Positions 24,601 to 36,555 of a stretch of DNA of 64,000 bases are shown piece by piece. A program made the translations under genes and the position numbers. The notes below the pieces were generated by a model. That model saw only the letters and a list, made by a program, of their open reading frames with translations. It was not told where the DNA came from and did no database searches. This DNA is from Cordia subcordata (lineage: Eukaryota; Streptophyta; Magnoliopsida; Boraginales; Cordiaceae), in assembly GCA_028554755.1 (NCBI GenBank), contig JAPTOF010000012.1, positions 2,932,501-2,996,500 on the forward strand. Direction: 5' to 3'. The first letter of the stretch is position 1. The number at the start of each line of letters is the position of its first letter.

Positions 24601-27600
24601 TTGACCATTTTGTGCAGCACAATAATCTGTTAATCGATTTCGTGTGCATCAAACAGTCTTAGTTCTGGTGTGTAATTCTTCAAAATTCACACTGTTTTCT
24701 TTAGCATCATGTCTTCTACTAATTTAAGTTAATAAATAGTTTTGTGTTCACTAATACCTAGAAATTTGAACAATTGGCAATTGTTACTACCTATGCTCTT
24801 TCTTCAACAAATCTGTAAGTATGTTTTATTCCGTGTAAGAATTTCATGTAGTTTTAGTGATAGAGCCTTCTAAGATATCTCTTTTTATTCCATTTTGTGA
24901 TTGTTAAGTTGAACGATCAACTCTTTAGACAATGCTAATTGCCCTTATGTTAACCACAAGATTTCAGTTTCTAACTTTATTTTTTGCATCCCTATCTACC
25001 CCAAAAAAGAATGATGTTTAGTACAAAAATTTAACAAGTGGTGTTTGCTTTCATTCTTATGTTAATAAGTGTATATGTTGTCTCAGACTACCATTTAAGG
25101 ATCATGAGGCAGTTAAAACTCTTTGTCCTTACCATCATTAAAGTCATTTGGAGGTTAAAGTTTTGGCAATTTCCTCGTTAGAGGTCCTTTAGCAATGGTA
25201 TGTCACGTTAGGCATTTTGGGATCTGTAATTTGAATTTAGGGAGGGTTATACTGGAAATATGCAGTATCTATTTGCCTTTGAATTCAAAAGTTTTATCAT
25301 ATAAAAGGAAAAAAGAGTTTGATGTTAACAAAAGCCTGGGGACCATGTATTTGTAGAGTTCACCGATTAAAATGTGGCTATCATCATTTTACACAATCCT
25401 GCAGAGGTCCTGTTTCTGGTCTGTGTACTTTATTATCTTACCCCATGCGCATTTTTTTTCGTCATTGGTCACTCCTCTGAATTAGTAGTTGTAACTGTAT
25501 TTTTGAGGATCAATATGTCTGCCTTTTACTTTATTTTGTGGGGGAGGGGTGCAGGAACAATGTGCAGCAAAAGACTGTTTTGATCATGCGTGCAACTTTT
25601 CCTGTATGAGCTACTGCTTTATTCTAGATCTTTGTGTGCCATTGCATTTGCTAGACTGGAAATCTATACCCATAATGTGTACGTACCTTCTAGGTTGAGC
25701 AATTGCATAAGATTTTCAAGCTTTGTGGTTCACCATCTGAGGATTATTGGAGAAAATCAAAATTACCACACTCAACGGCATTTAAACCGCAACAACCTTA
25801 TAGACGACGTGTAGCAGAAACATTCAGGGATCTTCCTGCAGCAGCTGTAGGACTGCTAGAGACTTTACTTTCAATAGACCCTGAAGATCGAGAAACTGCA
25901 GCCATTTCTCTTAGGAGTGAGGTATCTCTCTCTCTCTCTCTCTCTCCCCCCCTTCTTCCCTTCCTGGCCCTCTCCCTCGTTCTTTCTGTCACTCAGATTT
26001 GTAGCTTGGGTTTGTGAGTGCATTATTTTGCTGAATGCTGCATTCCTTTTTCCTTCCCCTTACTTATACTCATGATTTCTTATCCTGGCACACACTGCAT
26101 GATGTTGTATCTGTTTCTATCACTTTAAATGGGAAACAATAAAATTTTCTGATAAGAATATATAACTTTATTTTTGAAATAGAACATTTGCAGGAGGCGT
26201 TCGTTTCTTCCTATTACCAGGTCTAGCCCAGCCATGAACAACCATGTTGAATTAATTGTTTTGTGATTTGGGCCTCTGGGTTTAATCTTATATGCACACA
26301 CTGTTGAATTATTTTCCCCCTGTATTTCACATATTAATATGAGCTTGTTGATTGTAGTCTATTTAGTGGTTTTAAAATCTGTACCAGAGGGGAATATGTG
26401 ACATATCAGCAAGAAAGACTAGACAGTAATATATGATGCAATTGAGACATTTTGCTTCAGTAATTTCATGACTATCAGCTGGTAGTGTTCTCTGAGATAT
26501 ATGATAATCTTATCATAAACCATCCACTTGTGCACTATGAACTGGTAACAGTCTGAAATCTTCACCAGACTGGCATGCTTTTGCCCATGGATTCAGCTGT
26601 ACGACGAGCTCCTGAACCAAAGCTTGCTTCATGTTCTCCTACCTATTTTATCTGCTCTAGTAAGAAATCTATTTAGGCAGATATATGCCACCTGTGGGTG
26701 AGCCCACAACGATTCGCTCCCTACATAGGTGTAAAGCTTGGACTTTAGAGAACCATTTTCCTCATTACTTCTCATAGGGGATAATTGACAACTTTAAGGT
26801 AACTTTATAACAACGGAGAGATCACACTTCACATAGATTATTTTCCTGTGTTTTCTTGTATGAACAAGTAATAATACTATAGTTGGTGATTGGAGGCAAG
26901 TGTGATGATCAGAGGGCTGGAGCTATAAGCTTGATCTTGCAGTCTCCTGTATGTTCTTTCTGGATTGGTTAAAACTCACAAAATCAGTTCTGGTTATCTG
27001 AATCTTTTTAAATCAATTCTGGTTATTGGGACCTTTTTATTATTAGTATTCTCTTTTAATATGAGAATATGAAGGACAGAAAGTCGTTGGTAAATGAAAA
27101 GGTAGCCATGGAAGGTTAATTTATCAATAATATGTGAAGTTATAACAAGCCTCCAGTAAATGTTTTCACCCATTGTGATAGAGGTGTAATCTTCTCGTAG
27201 TTCATCTGTGTCTCTCTGAGTTCCGGAGGATATTGCAAGAAAGTTTTGATTTTTTTGATGGATTTTAAACCCTTACAAATATTAACCAAAGTAAGTCATT
27301 GCCCTATTTTCTATGTTGTTGACGTTTTCCTCTCTCTTCTTTTCTTGACAGAGGCTGGGAGTAATCCTCGGCCAATGACTTCACTGATAATGTCATTGTG
27401 AAGTACATCCATCCTCTTAGTACTCATTTTTCTGGCTTCTTTATAAAAAGCAAAAGCTCTTCTTAGCTTTCTTGTTACCTTCAAGCACTTTCCATCCTTT
27501 GAATGTAAGAATGGCACTACAGTTGTTCGTTCACAGCTTGTCCTTTTTGCTTATTTTTTGTGATTTGGGAATTCTGGCAGTGGACAGCAGAAGTGAGTTA

Positions 27601-30600
27601 CCTTTATGCTCTTTTGGCAGGTTACACTCATCTAATTTATTGTCTTCTCTTTGCACTTTTTTGTGAGAACATACTTATCTGATGTCCTTGATGAGTTTCT
27701 CTTGCTGCATTTTCATTTTGCTGTTGTGTTGAGGCTAGTGTAGAGATAGAAAGAATAGATGAGAGAGCATTTGATCAGATGATTTTCTGTATTATTATTT
27801 CATAACTGTCATGTACAGGAGTGATATTTATAGATGTACAAATACACGTGAGCACTACACACTCCAGTAAGTCATCCTACCTAACTACTAACTAACTCCA
27901 AGTGCATAACAGCTGTATGACAGCTGTTAAACAGAATCAATTACACTCTATAACTCCTTCCCTTAACATCCCCCCTCAAACTAAACTTGGCTACAATAGC
28001 TAAGGGTGTAGTTTGCTTCTGAGTGCTTCTAATCTTGATGTAGGTAGAACTTTGGTAAAAATATTTGCTAGTTGCTCTGCTGTAGGAACATAAACCACTG
28101 AAACCTGTTTTGCCAATACTTGTTCTCTGATGAAATGGTAGTCTATTTCAATGTGTTTGGTTCTAGCATGAAAAACAGGGTTAGATGCTAGAGCCATAGC
28201 TGACTGATTGTCTGTGAACAGAGTTGGAATAGTAGCTGGTATATGTAGATCTTGAATAATATAGGAGATCCATTTGAGCTCAGCTGCTGTCTATGCTAGA
28301 GCTCTATACTCAGTTCATTAGAAGACCTGGCTACTGTAACTTGTTTCTTAGAAGTCCAGTACCCCAAATTTGGCCCAAGAAATACACATAATCCAGTTGT
28401 AGATTTTTTGTCCACAGGATTAGAAGCCCAGTCACTACTAGAGTATGCTTGCAATGTGAAATCCCCTAGTCTGAATTGCAAGCCTGTAGTCAATGTTCGT
28501 TTAATAAACCTTAGGATCTTCTTAAGAGCAGCAAAATCACCATTTGTTGGACTATGCATATGTTGGCAGGTAGAATTGATTGCAAACTGCAAGTCAGGTC
28601 TTGTGAGGGTTAAATATTGAAGACCTCCCACAAGACTTCTAAAAGCTGTTGAATTTGCATATGGAGTGTCTGCCTCTTGATCTGGAACTTTGGGTTTGAA
28701 AGGACAGGGATTAGGAGAAGCACTGCAGTCAAGCATTCCTGCCCTTTGTAGAAGATCAGAGGCATACTTGGGCTGGTGTAAAACCATAGTATTTTCCGTG
28801 TAGGAAACTTCTATGCCAAGAAAGTAGGACAACTGCCCAAGCACTTTCATTGCAAATTGTTGTTTCATAGATAGAATCAGTTGCCAAATTGCCTCAGATG
28901 AGCTCCCTGTGATGATTATATCATTTACATAGACCAAAAGAATGATAGTGGCACTGGAAGTATGATTGACAAAGAAAGATGTATCTGCCTTACTAGTTTT
29001 AAATCCCTGAGAAGTCAAAAAATTTGAAAGCATAGAATACCAGGCTCTGGGAGCCTGCTTTAGGCCATAAAGGGACTTTTGTAGTTGACAGACAAAATTT
29101 GGATGTGTAAAGTCTTGAAAGCCTGGGGGTTGCACCATAAACACTGTTTCTGTAAGAGCTCCATGCAAGAAAACATTAGAGACATCTAATTGTTGTAAAG
29201 TCCACCCAAAATGTAATGCTAGGCAAAGAACCAACATAATAGTAGGAGCTTTGACCACTGGACTAAAGGTCTCAGTATACTTTTGCCCTTGTTCCTGATG
29301 AAATCCTTTGGCCACAAGCCTAGCTTTATACCTAGCTACACTACCATTACTATGCCTTTTGATTAGGCCCATTTACATCCAATGGGTTGTCTATCTTAAG
29401 GTAGAGGAACCAATTTCCAAGTGTGTTGTTGTTGTAAGGCTTGGAATTCCTCATTCATGGCTTGGATCCAGTAAGGAGATTTGGCAGCCTCCTTATATGT
29501 GGTAGGTTCTGTCGTGGGAGGTGTTGAATGAACTGTGACATGTATTGGATAAAGACGTGCAGGCAAGGAACCTGTTTTGGACCTTGTTTGCATAGGATGA
29601 CATGGAAGTTTTTTGTGTAATAGGAGGGGTAGGCAGTAAAAAGGGTAAAGAACTAGGAGATAGAGAAGTCAATGGTGACTGATCCTGTGAAAATGACTGT
29701 GAAGAGGAAATTTTTTAGTTAGATGATGAGAGACTTGGTGTGTTTGTTGCTGAATTGGGATGAGGAGATAGATTAGTAGCACTGAGTGTGTCATTAGAGT
29801 GTGAAGGAGATGAATTTGTAGATGTAGCATCTGATAGAGGAGAGACATGCTCAGGACTAGTAGGAAAATTATGTGAAGTGTGCCTAGAGGAACATTTGGG
29901 AAATATGAAAGGATTGTGGATGATTGAGGAGGATGATGAGGAAGAAGTTGAATCATGAGATTTGTGCATGAAGGGAAAAGTATCCTAAAAAAATTTAACA
30001 CTCCTTGAAATATATACCCTATGTGTAGTCAAATCCATACGTCTATACCCTTTAGTATTAGGCTGATAACCCAGGAAGACACAAGGAGTGGATATAGTTT
30101 GTAGTTTGTGTTGATTATATGGTTTGATCTAAGGAAAACAAAGGCAGCCAAAAGCTTTGAGAGTGGAGTAATCAGGTTGCTGGTTGTAAAGTAATTCAAA
30201 GGAAGACTTGTTTTCTAAGGTTGGTGTAGGCAATCTATTGATGGTGTAATTGGCTGCAGCCACAGCTTCAAGCCAATATTGTTTTGGTAAATGACTATGA
30301 GTTAAGAGAGCCATAGTTGTTTCAAGAAGATGTTGATGTTTCCTTTCAGCCTTGCCATTTTGTTGAGGGGTATGAGGACAGGTAGTCTGATGTATTGTTC
30401 CCTGAATTAGGAGGAGTTGTGTGAGTTGGTTGTTGACAAACTCTCCACCATTGTCAGTCCTTAATGCTTTAATTGTTTTATGAAATTGAGTAATGACCAT
30501 AGTATTGAAGGTAGAAAATACATTAAACACATCATATTTGACTTTAATAGGGTAAATCCATGAGAAATGAGTGAAATCATCAATGAACACAACATAGTAC

Positions 30601-33600
30601 TTGTATTGCATACATGAAGGCACAGGGGATGGACCCCATACATCTGAGTAAACAAGATCAAAAGGTGCAAAACTAGTAGTTTCAGAGATAGAAAATGGCT
30701 GATTATGAGCTTTAGCTATAGAACAATCTAGACAAGTACTACTATTATAAGAACTAGTTACAGGTAAGATTTTAGACAAAGTAGAAACAATGTGTTTGGA
30801 TAGATGAGCAAGCCTAAGATGCCAAATCCTCTGATCAGTGATGGATGAGCAAGTACACTGCAGAGCTGAAGTAGATGCAGGACTTGAAGCAGTAGCAGGA
30901 ATACAAGAAGAACTTGCAGGAAGTGGATATAATCCTCTCTCGCAGGGGCCCTGGAACCTCACTGTATGAGTTTGATTGTCCACAGTTTGAACCCCCTTAG
31001 CATCAAAGACAATATAACAATCATTGTCTTTAGTAAGTTGATAGATAGATAGTAGATTAGAGAAGATATGAGGCACATATAGAACATTAGATAAAACTAG
31101 AAGAGAAGAGGTTGTGGAAATATTACCAGTGCCTATGTAGGTGATAGGAAGTGTTTGACCACTGCCCACTATAACAGAATCCTTACCAGAATAAGGTTGA
31201 CTAGCACTGAGTTGAGAGAAGTCATTAGTAACATGACTGGTAGCCCCTGAATCCAGTATCCAGGTAAAAGAGGTATTGCCAGAAGAAGTAGCCACTTGAG
31301 CTGTATAGGCTTGCCTGGAAACTGGATCTTTGTTGTAATTGACAGTATCAGTTGTATGCCAACAAAACACAGCTGTATGATTAAATTTTCCACAAATTTG
31401 GCACTGCACAGGAGAAGACTGAGTAGGAGATTGAGAACTAGTGGTTAGTCCTGAAGCTTGAGGAGAGTTCATATAGCCACCTTTGTTGTTGTTCCTCTGA
31501 TTTCTACCTCTATCTCTATTAGGACCATCTCTGCCTCTTCCTCTTTATGGATTATTGTTAGTATAGAGAGCAGTTTGGGTGTCAGATGTAGAAATAGAGG
31601 CAGAGTCAGACATGGACAATTTAGTTGTAAAGGATAGATTCAACTCCTCATTGAGAAGCAAAGCAGTGAGTTCAGGAACAGTCACAGTCACAGGTTCAGG
31701 TCTAACCCTGACAGAGTTTCTTAATGCCTCATAAGCTGTAGGCAGTCCCTGAAGAATGTAATAGACAATATCTTCATCTCTGACACAGTCTACTGCTCTA
31801 GCAAGATTATCAGCTATACTCTTGACTTCATCTACATAGGCTTGGATTGTCTTAGTTCCTTTTGCAACGTTTTGAAGTCTATGCCTTAGTTGATAGACCA
31901 TAGACCAGTTGCTAGATTGAAACCTCTTTTCAATAGCTTGCCAGATGTCAATTGAGGTATCCAATTGATGAATATGAGCGAAGATTGAAGAGGTGATAGA
32001 GGCATAGAGACAAGACTTAAGGTATTCATCAGTATCCAACCACTCTGTGTACTCAGGATTAGGAGTAATAGAACCATCAGAATGCCTGAGAATAGGATTA
32101 GGACGAGGAATTTTCCCAGTAATATGATTAATAGGCTTGCAAGCTTTGAGGAAGGATTGAAATTGAGTCCTCCAGAAGAGATAATTCTGAGAATCTAATT
32201 TGATGTTCACATAAGATGGAAAATGTTGCAACAAGAGCTTTAGAGATGGTGAAAGAGACTGATCAGAAGGCAAAGCCACGATTAGACAAAACTAGGGTTT
32301 GTCGCAAGAGAGAAGTGATGAGAAATTGAAAATTTGGAGAAGAAAAAGAAATCTGATGCTTGATATATGTTTGCACTAGTAGAAATCAAGTGCATATAAG
32401 ATTTGAGAACTGGGAGATGAGATTTGAGATGATTTAAGATGACTCAGGTAGGAAGAAAACCCTAATCTGAATGAAATTTGTTTGCGGGAAAAAAAAAAAG
32501 GAATGAATACCTAATCACAACTGCACAGCCAGAGATTTCTTCATGAATTCATGGTGAATTTTATGAATTTCTTGAAAGAAGAAGCTAGGTCAGCCATGGC
32601 AGAAGCTTTGAGAATCACAGGCTCAGGAGCAGCTCTTGATACCATGTAGAGATAGAAAGAATAGATGAGAGAGCATTTGATCAGATGATTTTCTGTATTA
32701 TTATTTCATAACTGTCATGTACAGGAGTAATATTTATAGATGTACAAATACACGTGAGCACTACACACTTCAGTAAGTCAGCCTAACTAACTCCTAACTA
32801 ACTCCAAGTGCATAACAGCTGTATGACAGCTGTTAAACAAAATCAATTATACTCCATAACTCTTTCCCTTAACAGCTAGCCTATGATTTTGTATGTGTAT
32901 TTGGTCTCTGACTTTCTTGTCATATCTTCTGTCAGTCATTAATTATTTGGTTAATCCTATGTGTTACTCCAAAATCCTGAACATCATTTTCTTTTCTGTA
33001 GTTAACTGATTTTATTGCTTTGCTCAACATCTGGATTCTTTTTCACCTCTTCTTTTCTTAAATGATACAATAATAGCCACTATAATTAATAATACCACTG
33101 TCCAACAGTTCTTTACAACAGAACCGTATGCTTGTGATCCTTCAAGTTTGCCAAAACACCCACCCAGCAAGGAGATGGATGCTAAACTACGGGAAAAGGA
33201 ACTTAGAAGGTGATACTCATACATTATTCTATATTTGACTGGAAAATCATGGACATTGGGTTATGCTACGGAGAAATGTAGGTTTCACGGGAAAATGGGT
33301 TTTCAACAAGCTTTTTGCTTTAGTATTTCCTGTCCAAATTGCACCGAGTCATACTAAGTTCTGTGCTTTTTTCAGTATTTCATCTTTCGGCCGCATCAGA
33401 TCTAGGATGCCGTCTCATAGATACTCTTGTAATGTCGTAACTATAATTTGTTTAAATTATTCCTGTAGACAAGGAGACCCGGGTACTCATGGCCAGAAGG
33501 GTGACTATAAATCTAGACGATCAAATGAACTGCATGGAGTTCCACCATCTGATGCTAATGCTGAATTGGTTATGTCGACCCAGGTAAATTAACGAAGATT

Positions 33601-35328
33601 CACATATTATTGTGTTTGTTGGGATGCACTGGACAGGTCCAGTCATCATGGACAAATTCTGCGTCATTTGCTATGGTAATGAAAGTTTGAAACGATGCAT
33701 GTGCAACTTGGAACTATCTATGTTACACCTAATAGCTCCCAGCCTATTTAGTGGTCCACTTGTAACTTGAAAAAGTTGGTAGTGCATGAGCTGAACTGGA
33801 TTACCAGTTTGGCATTGGGAAGTTTGAGCTTCTGGAGAAAGGATTCTATTATTTTAATTGCATGGCTCCCCATGCCTGCTGAAGTTCTTATCAGGCCAAG
33901 CATGCGAAGATTTTTTGATAGGCTGGGAGTTAAAAATTTCCAGGACCATTTCGGTTCAACATCACGGCTTAGACTTGATCTCTAAAGGATTTATTGATTA
34001 TGTTGGTGATTGCCAGTTTAGAATGAATTTCTTTTTTCTTCTTTTTTTTTTTTTTCCTCTATTGTGACCCATACATTGTTTTCTGATGCAATTAGATAAT
34101 TGTCTACTTGATGCAATTAGATAACCTTCTCTTTATCATTATTTCACTCATTGTTCTTCATAGATTCAAACTTCGAATATGTTTTGTTCATATCCTTCTA
34201 CAGAGGCATGGACGTTCCAGTTCAAAGAGCCGAAGTGAACTCAATCACCATAAAGAGGAAGCATTCAATCCACCTAAAGTAAGTGTAGCTGTGACCAAAG
34301 GTCCCCCAGAACAACCTCCACAGAGATTTGCTTACTCGGGCCCTCTAACTCCAGGAGCTGGGTGGAAAAAAACTGGGAAGAAGTCTCGTGAAATTTCTTT
34401 GACTAATACAAGAGCTAACTTATTGAGACACTCTAATTTAGTGGCGCCTAGGGCTCTGTTATCTGAGGACTCACGGAATAAAGTTGGTAGTTTACAACTG
34501 GATGCATCAAACAGAATAGTGAGGCCTTTAGAATCATTTCAGGAACAGAAGCAGCGGAGCTTTGCTGGTTCTCATCAGGCAGAAATTGGGGGACCCCCTT
34601 CCAAAGAAACAGTTCTGGTGAGTTCCTGACTGTAGTTTCTACTTAAAAGGATCAAACCAGGTGCAAAGTATAAACTCAATCATGACAAAAACAGTTTTGG
34701 GATGCATATGAACTATATAGCCAAGTTTTTCACAAGTTAGGTTAAACTCCTTATTTAAGTTGGTGAATTAGGAAATCGTAAAACTAGTTTTAGGAGATAT
34801 GTTGCCCAATAGGCTATGACAGGCACAGATAGCTAACCTAAAGCTAGCTAGTTTTAGGCCCGTTTGAAGTCAAAACACTTTCTTTGCTTAGTTTATGAAA
34901 GAAAACTGAAATCTTTGTTGATTCATACATTTTCGTTTCATAACTGACATATACGAGGGTTAAAAAAAATTTCCTACGTTTAGATTTAGTTACATTCTTT
35001 GACAGTGTCACTATCTTTCTATATTGCTATGATCTACTCATTTTTGTTTTTGTCAATTTTAATGTTCTAGCATCTTCAAGATTGTTGGCGATTTTGTCTA
35101 ATTTCTTTTTGTTCTTTTTATATTCAGCATGGTCAGGGTTGGAAAGGAAACAAGATCCATTTCTCTGGCCCCATACTTGGTCCTAATGTGGATGAGATGC
35201 TCAAAGAGCATGATCGCCGGATTCAAGAAGTTGCTCGACGCACTAAACTTAAGAAAACTAGAGTTGGAAAAGTACATGCCCAAGGAGTGCCAGCAACAGC
35301 TAATCCGGTACCAATCTTGCGTCATTAA
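21638..35328 (+). CDS. CDK-like Ser/Thr protein kinase (At1g54610/IBS1-type), 8 exons, 687 aa
   Basis: Exons: 21638-22039, 23260-23544, 23974-24291, 25694-25921, 33109-33209, 33469-33583, 34204-34617, 35128-35328. All have GT/AG borders and total 2,064 nt, exactly 688 codons. The start MGIVCGKPSS carries Gly2 and Cys5, a plausible N-myristoylation/palmitoylation site. The family motif WPSWLVEVAGEAIKGW precedes the kinase domain. In the domain: GQGTYSSVYKA loop (residues 136-146), VALK Lys158, PESVRFMAREI in place of PSTAIRE, HRD Asp253, DFG Asp271, and LWYRPPELLLG. The tail is basic and Ser-rich and ends with the FSGP...VDEMLKEHDRRIQE motif common to this family. All catalytic residues are present. 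Intron 4 is about 7.2 kb because of an antisense copia insertion; intron 1 holds a solo LTR. Substrate and pathway are not readable from sequence. Confidence 0.93.
22613..22862 (-). mobile_element. Solo copia-type LTR (250 bp) in kinase intron 1
   Basis: The segment begins TG and ends CA and is flanked by a perfect 5-bp target duplication, atatt (22608-22612 and 22863-22867). On the minus strand it carries a TATA-like tataaata near 22692-22700, as LTR promoters do. No internal region remains, so it is best read as the product of LTR-LTR recombination. Confidence 0.85.
25922..27738 (+). other. Kinase intron 4, part upstream of the copia insertion
   Basis: Intronic AT-rich sequence starting with a (CT)n tract at 25926-25947. 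No exon or other feature was supported. Confidence 0.6.
27739..27968 (-). repeat. 3' LTR of the intronic copia element
   Basis: 230 bp, ending ttaaca on the + strand next to the purine tract. A TATA-like sequence (tatttatag on +) lies near 27826. Confidence 0.95.
28000..29593 (-). pseudogene. copia reverse transcriptase and RNase H, broken
   Basis: Segments 29593-29396 (MQTRSKTG..., linker), 29372-28296 (reverse transcriptase into RNase H) and 28197-28000 (RNase H end, HARTKHIEIDYHFIREQV) belong to one polyprotein, but stops and frame breaks divide them. Reverse transcriptase landmarks are clear (ARLVAKGFHQEQG, QLDVSNVFLHG, LYGLKQAPRAW). The normally invariant YVDD site reads YVND, and the first RNase H motif reads SSSDWAS rather than the usual DADWAG. 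Loss of catalytic acidic residues means the protein could not have worked as it stands. Confidence 0.95.
30129..31472 (-). pseudogene. copia zinc knuckle, protease and integrase
   Basis: A 447-residue open stretch contains the CCHC knuckle CQICGKFNHTAVFC, the protease core LDSGATSHV, and the integrase zinc-binding HLRLAHL...CLDC. It also has the DDE core: YSDVWGP, RTDNGGEF and the Glu in QQNGKAERKHQ. These motifs look intact. It is separated from gag by a stop at about 31545, and a stop (near 30129) cuts it off from the reverse transcriptase part; the following ~500 bases hold several more breaks. Confidence 0.93.
31545..32279 (-). pseudogene. copia gag (UBN2-type), start codon lost
   Basis: A 244-residue gag-like frame (SLKLLLQHFPSYVNIKLDS, YLFWRTQFQSFL, LRHRLQNVAKG, VRDEDIVYYILQGLP) starts at GTG in the position where ATG is expected, before GCTTTGCC. 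It ends at a TAA after NNNP. The reading frame then continues as an RG-rich stretch into the zinc knuckle, so this is a single in-frame stop between gag and pol. Confidence 0.93.
32645..32874 (-). repeat. 5' LTR of the intronic copia element
   Basis: 230 bp, nearly the same as 27739-27968. It is followed on the minus strand by the primer binding site at 32632-32644. Confidence 0.95.
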
Positions 35329-36555
35329 GCGAAGTAGATAGGCTAGCATACAAGGGAGATAAGAAATCCTTACTATAGATATAACACAGTTTTGTACAGT
35401 TTCCAAATTCATTGATTTCTGCAGTTTTGTAGTAGTCACTCTTTGTAGTGAAAGCTCAAGTTGTAATATTATCAAGGCCAAGCAAATTTGATTTTCCTTT
35501 GATGTATTGGTTTTGGAGTAATGTTGAAACAGTTAGCGGAGAATTGTAAAATTCTTTCGGCAATTCCTTCTGATGAAGCACCATCTGTTATCTTCCTCGC
35601 TTTTGTGTGGCAATCTCTTAATTTCCTTCCATCTTTAGGTGTTACCTTTAGCCCTTTGGATCCACAAGAAAAAATTTCTCTTTCCATGTTTAAAGTGAGT
35701 TACTCGATATCTAAAATAAGTTACTCGATATCAAGAGAATAAACAATAAATGGCAGTCATTAGTTAAAGAAACTAAGAAGATTCCTTTAATGATTTTGTC
35801 TAAGTCAACGACTATTGTACGTTGACCAACTCTACACTATCATGGAACTAACAGCTCATGGTGATCGTGGCATCCTGTTATCAGATTCTAAAATTTTTTC
35901 TCTTGCTTAAATGGTGTGCTTACTATCGTGCAATCTGATCCAATTCAGACAAGATTCAATCTCTCGTTTCCTTTATGATTCTATATTTTTCGATCCTTTA
36001 TTGTCATTTCTCTCGTGAATCTAAACGAACCCTTGTGACAGTTTTCTATTTTCTATATTGGAAAATTTCAAGTTAAACAAAATACATTTTCTTATGTTTG
36101 TTTCAGGTCCAGAAGCAGCACATTAGACTGTAAAAGGAGAAGCAAGAATAAGAATTACTCTTCCATTTAATGTCTCCTATTCATTATTAACTTGTCAAAG
36201 TTTGCTCAGAGAAACTTGTCAGTGACAAGGACCTTTTGATACTTTGGACGAAGCCACACTGCTTATCATGAAAATTTTATATACCAGACTGAGTAAATGA
36301 GAGAGAAATAACTAAAAGAAAATAAATGACGATGAGATTAAATTATTGCACCTTTGACTTTACCACAAAACTTCCCTATCCATTTTTATCAAGAATCATC
36401 TCTTTTGTTAGCCAAAAAAAAAATATATATCTAAAGAAAGTTCCTCTTTTTTCCCTTTTCTGCAACTCTTGACAATTGGATGTCATTTGAGCAAAGTAGA
36501 AAGAATTTTAATTGGAGTCCTTAGAGCAAGAAGGGAAACAATAACACCAGAAGAG
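35329..36555. other. Kinase 3' UTR and spacer before the NLR gene
   Basis: Probable 3' UTR to about 35500, then spacer. A 22-bp tandem duplication (agttactcgatatctaaaat) lies at 35697-35737. The small opposing ORFs here have no recognisable homology. Confidence 0.5.

Larger units (their letters stand above)
27739..32874 (-). mobile_element. Full-length Ty1/copia retrotransposon (5,136 bp), inactive, in kinase intron 4
   Basis: Both LTRs are 230 bp (27739-27968 and 32645-32874), begin TG and end CA. They are flanked by a perfect target duplication gctag (27734-27738 and 32875-32879). On the minus strand a primer binding site tggtatcaagagc (32632-32644) follows the 5' LTR, and a purine tract (27969-27980) precedes the 3' LTR. 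Internal order is gag, CCHC, protease, integrase, reverse transcriptase, RNase H, the copia order. I count about nine LTR differences (roughly 96% identity), so the insertion is not recent. Coding is broken in many places. It lies antisense to the kinase gene and leaves splice sites intact. Confidence 0.97.

Noticed and set aside
30461..30670. Small minus-strand ORF in the copia element
   Set aside because: Alternative-frame shadow of the integrase coding.
35472..35742. Opposed small ORFs after the kinase gene
   Set aside because: They overlap each other in likely 3' UTR or spacer and show no recognisable domain.
36469..36555. N-terminal extension of the NLR
   Set aside because: Begins at TTG; the ATG at 36556 gives the usual MAE start of this family.
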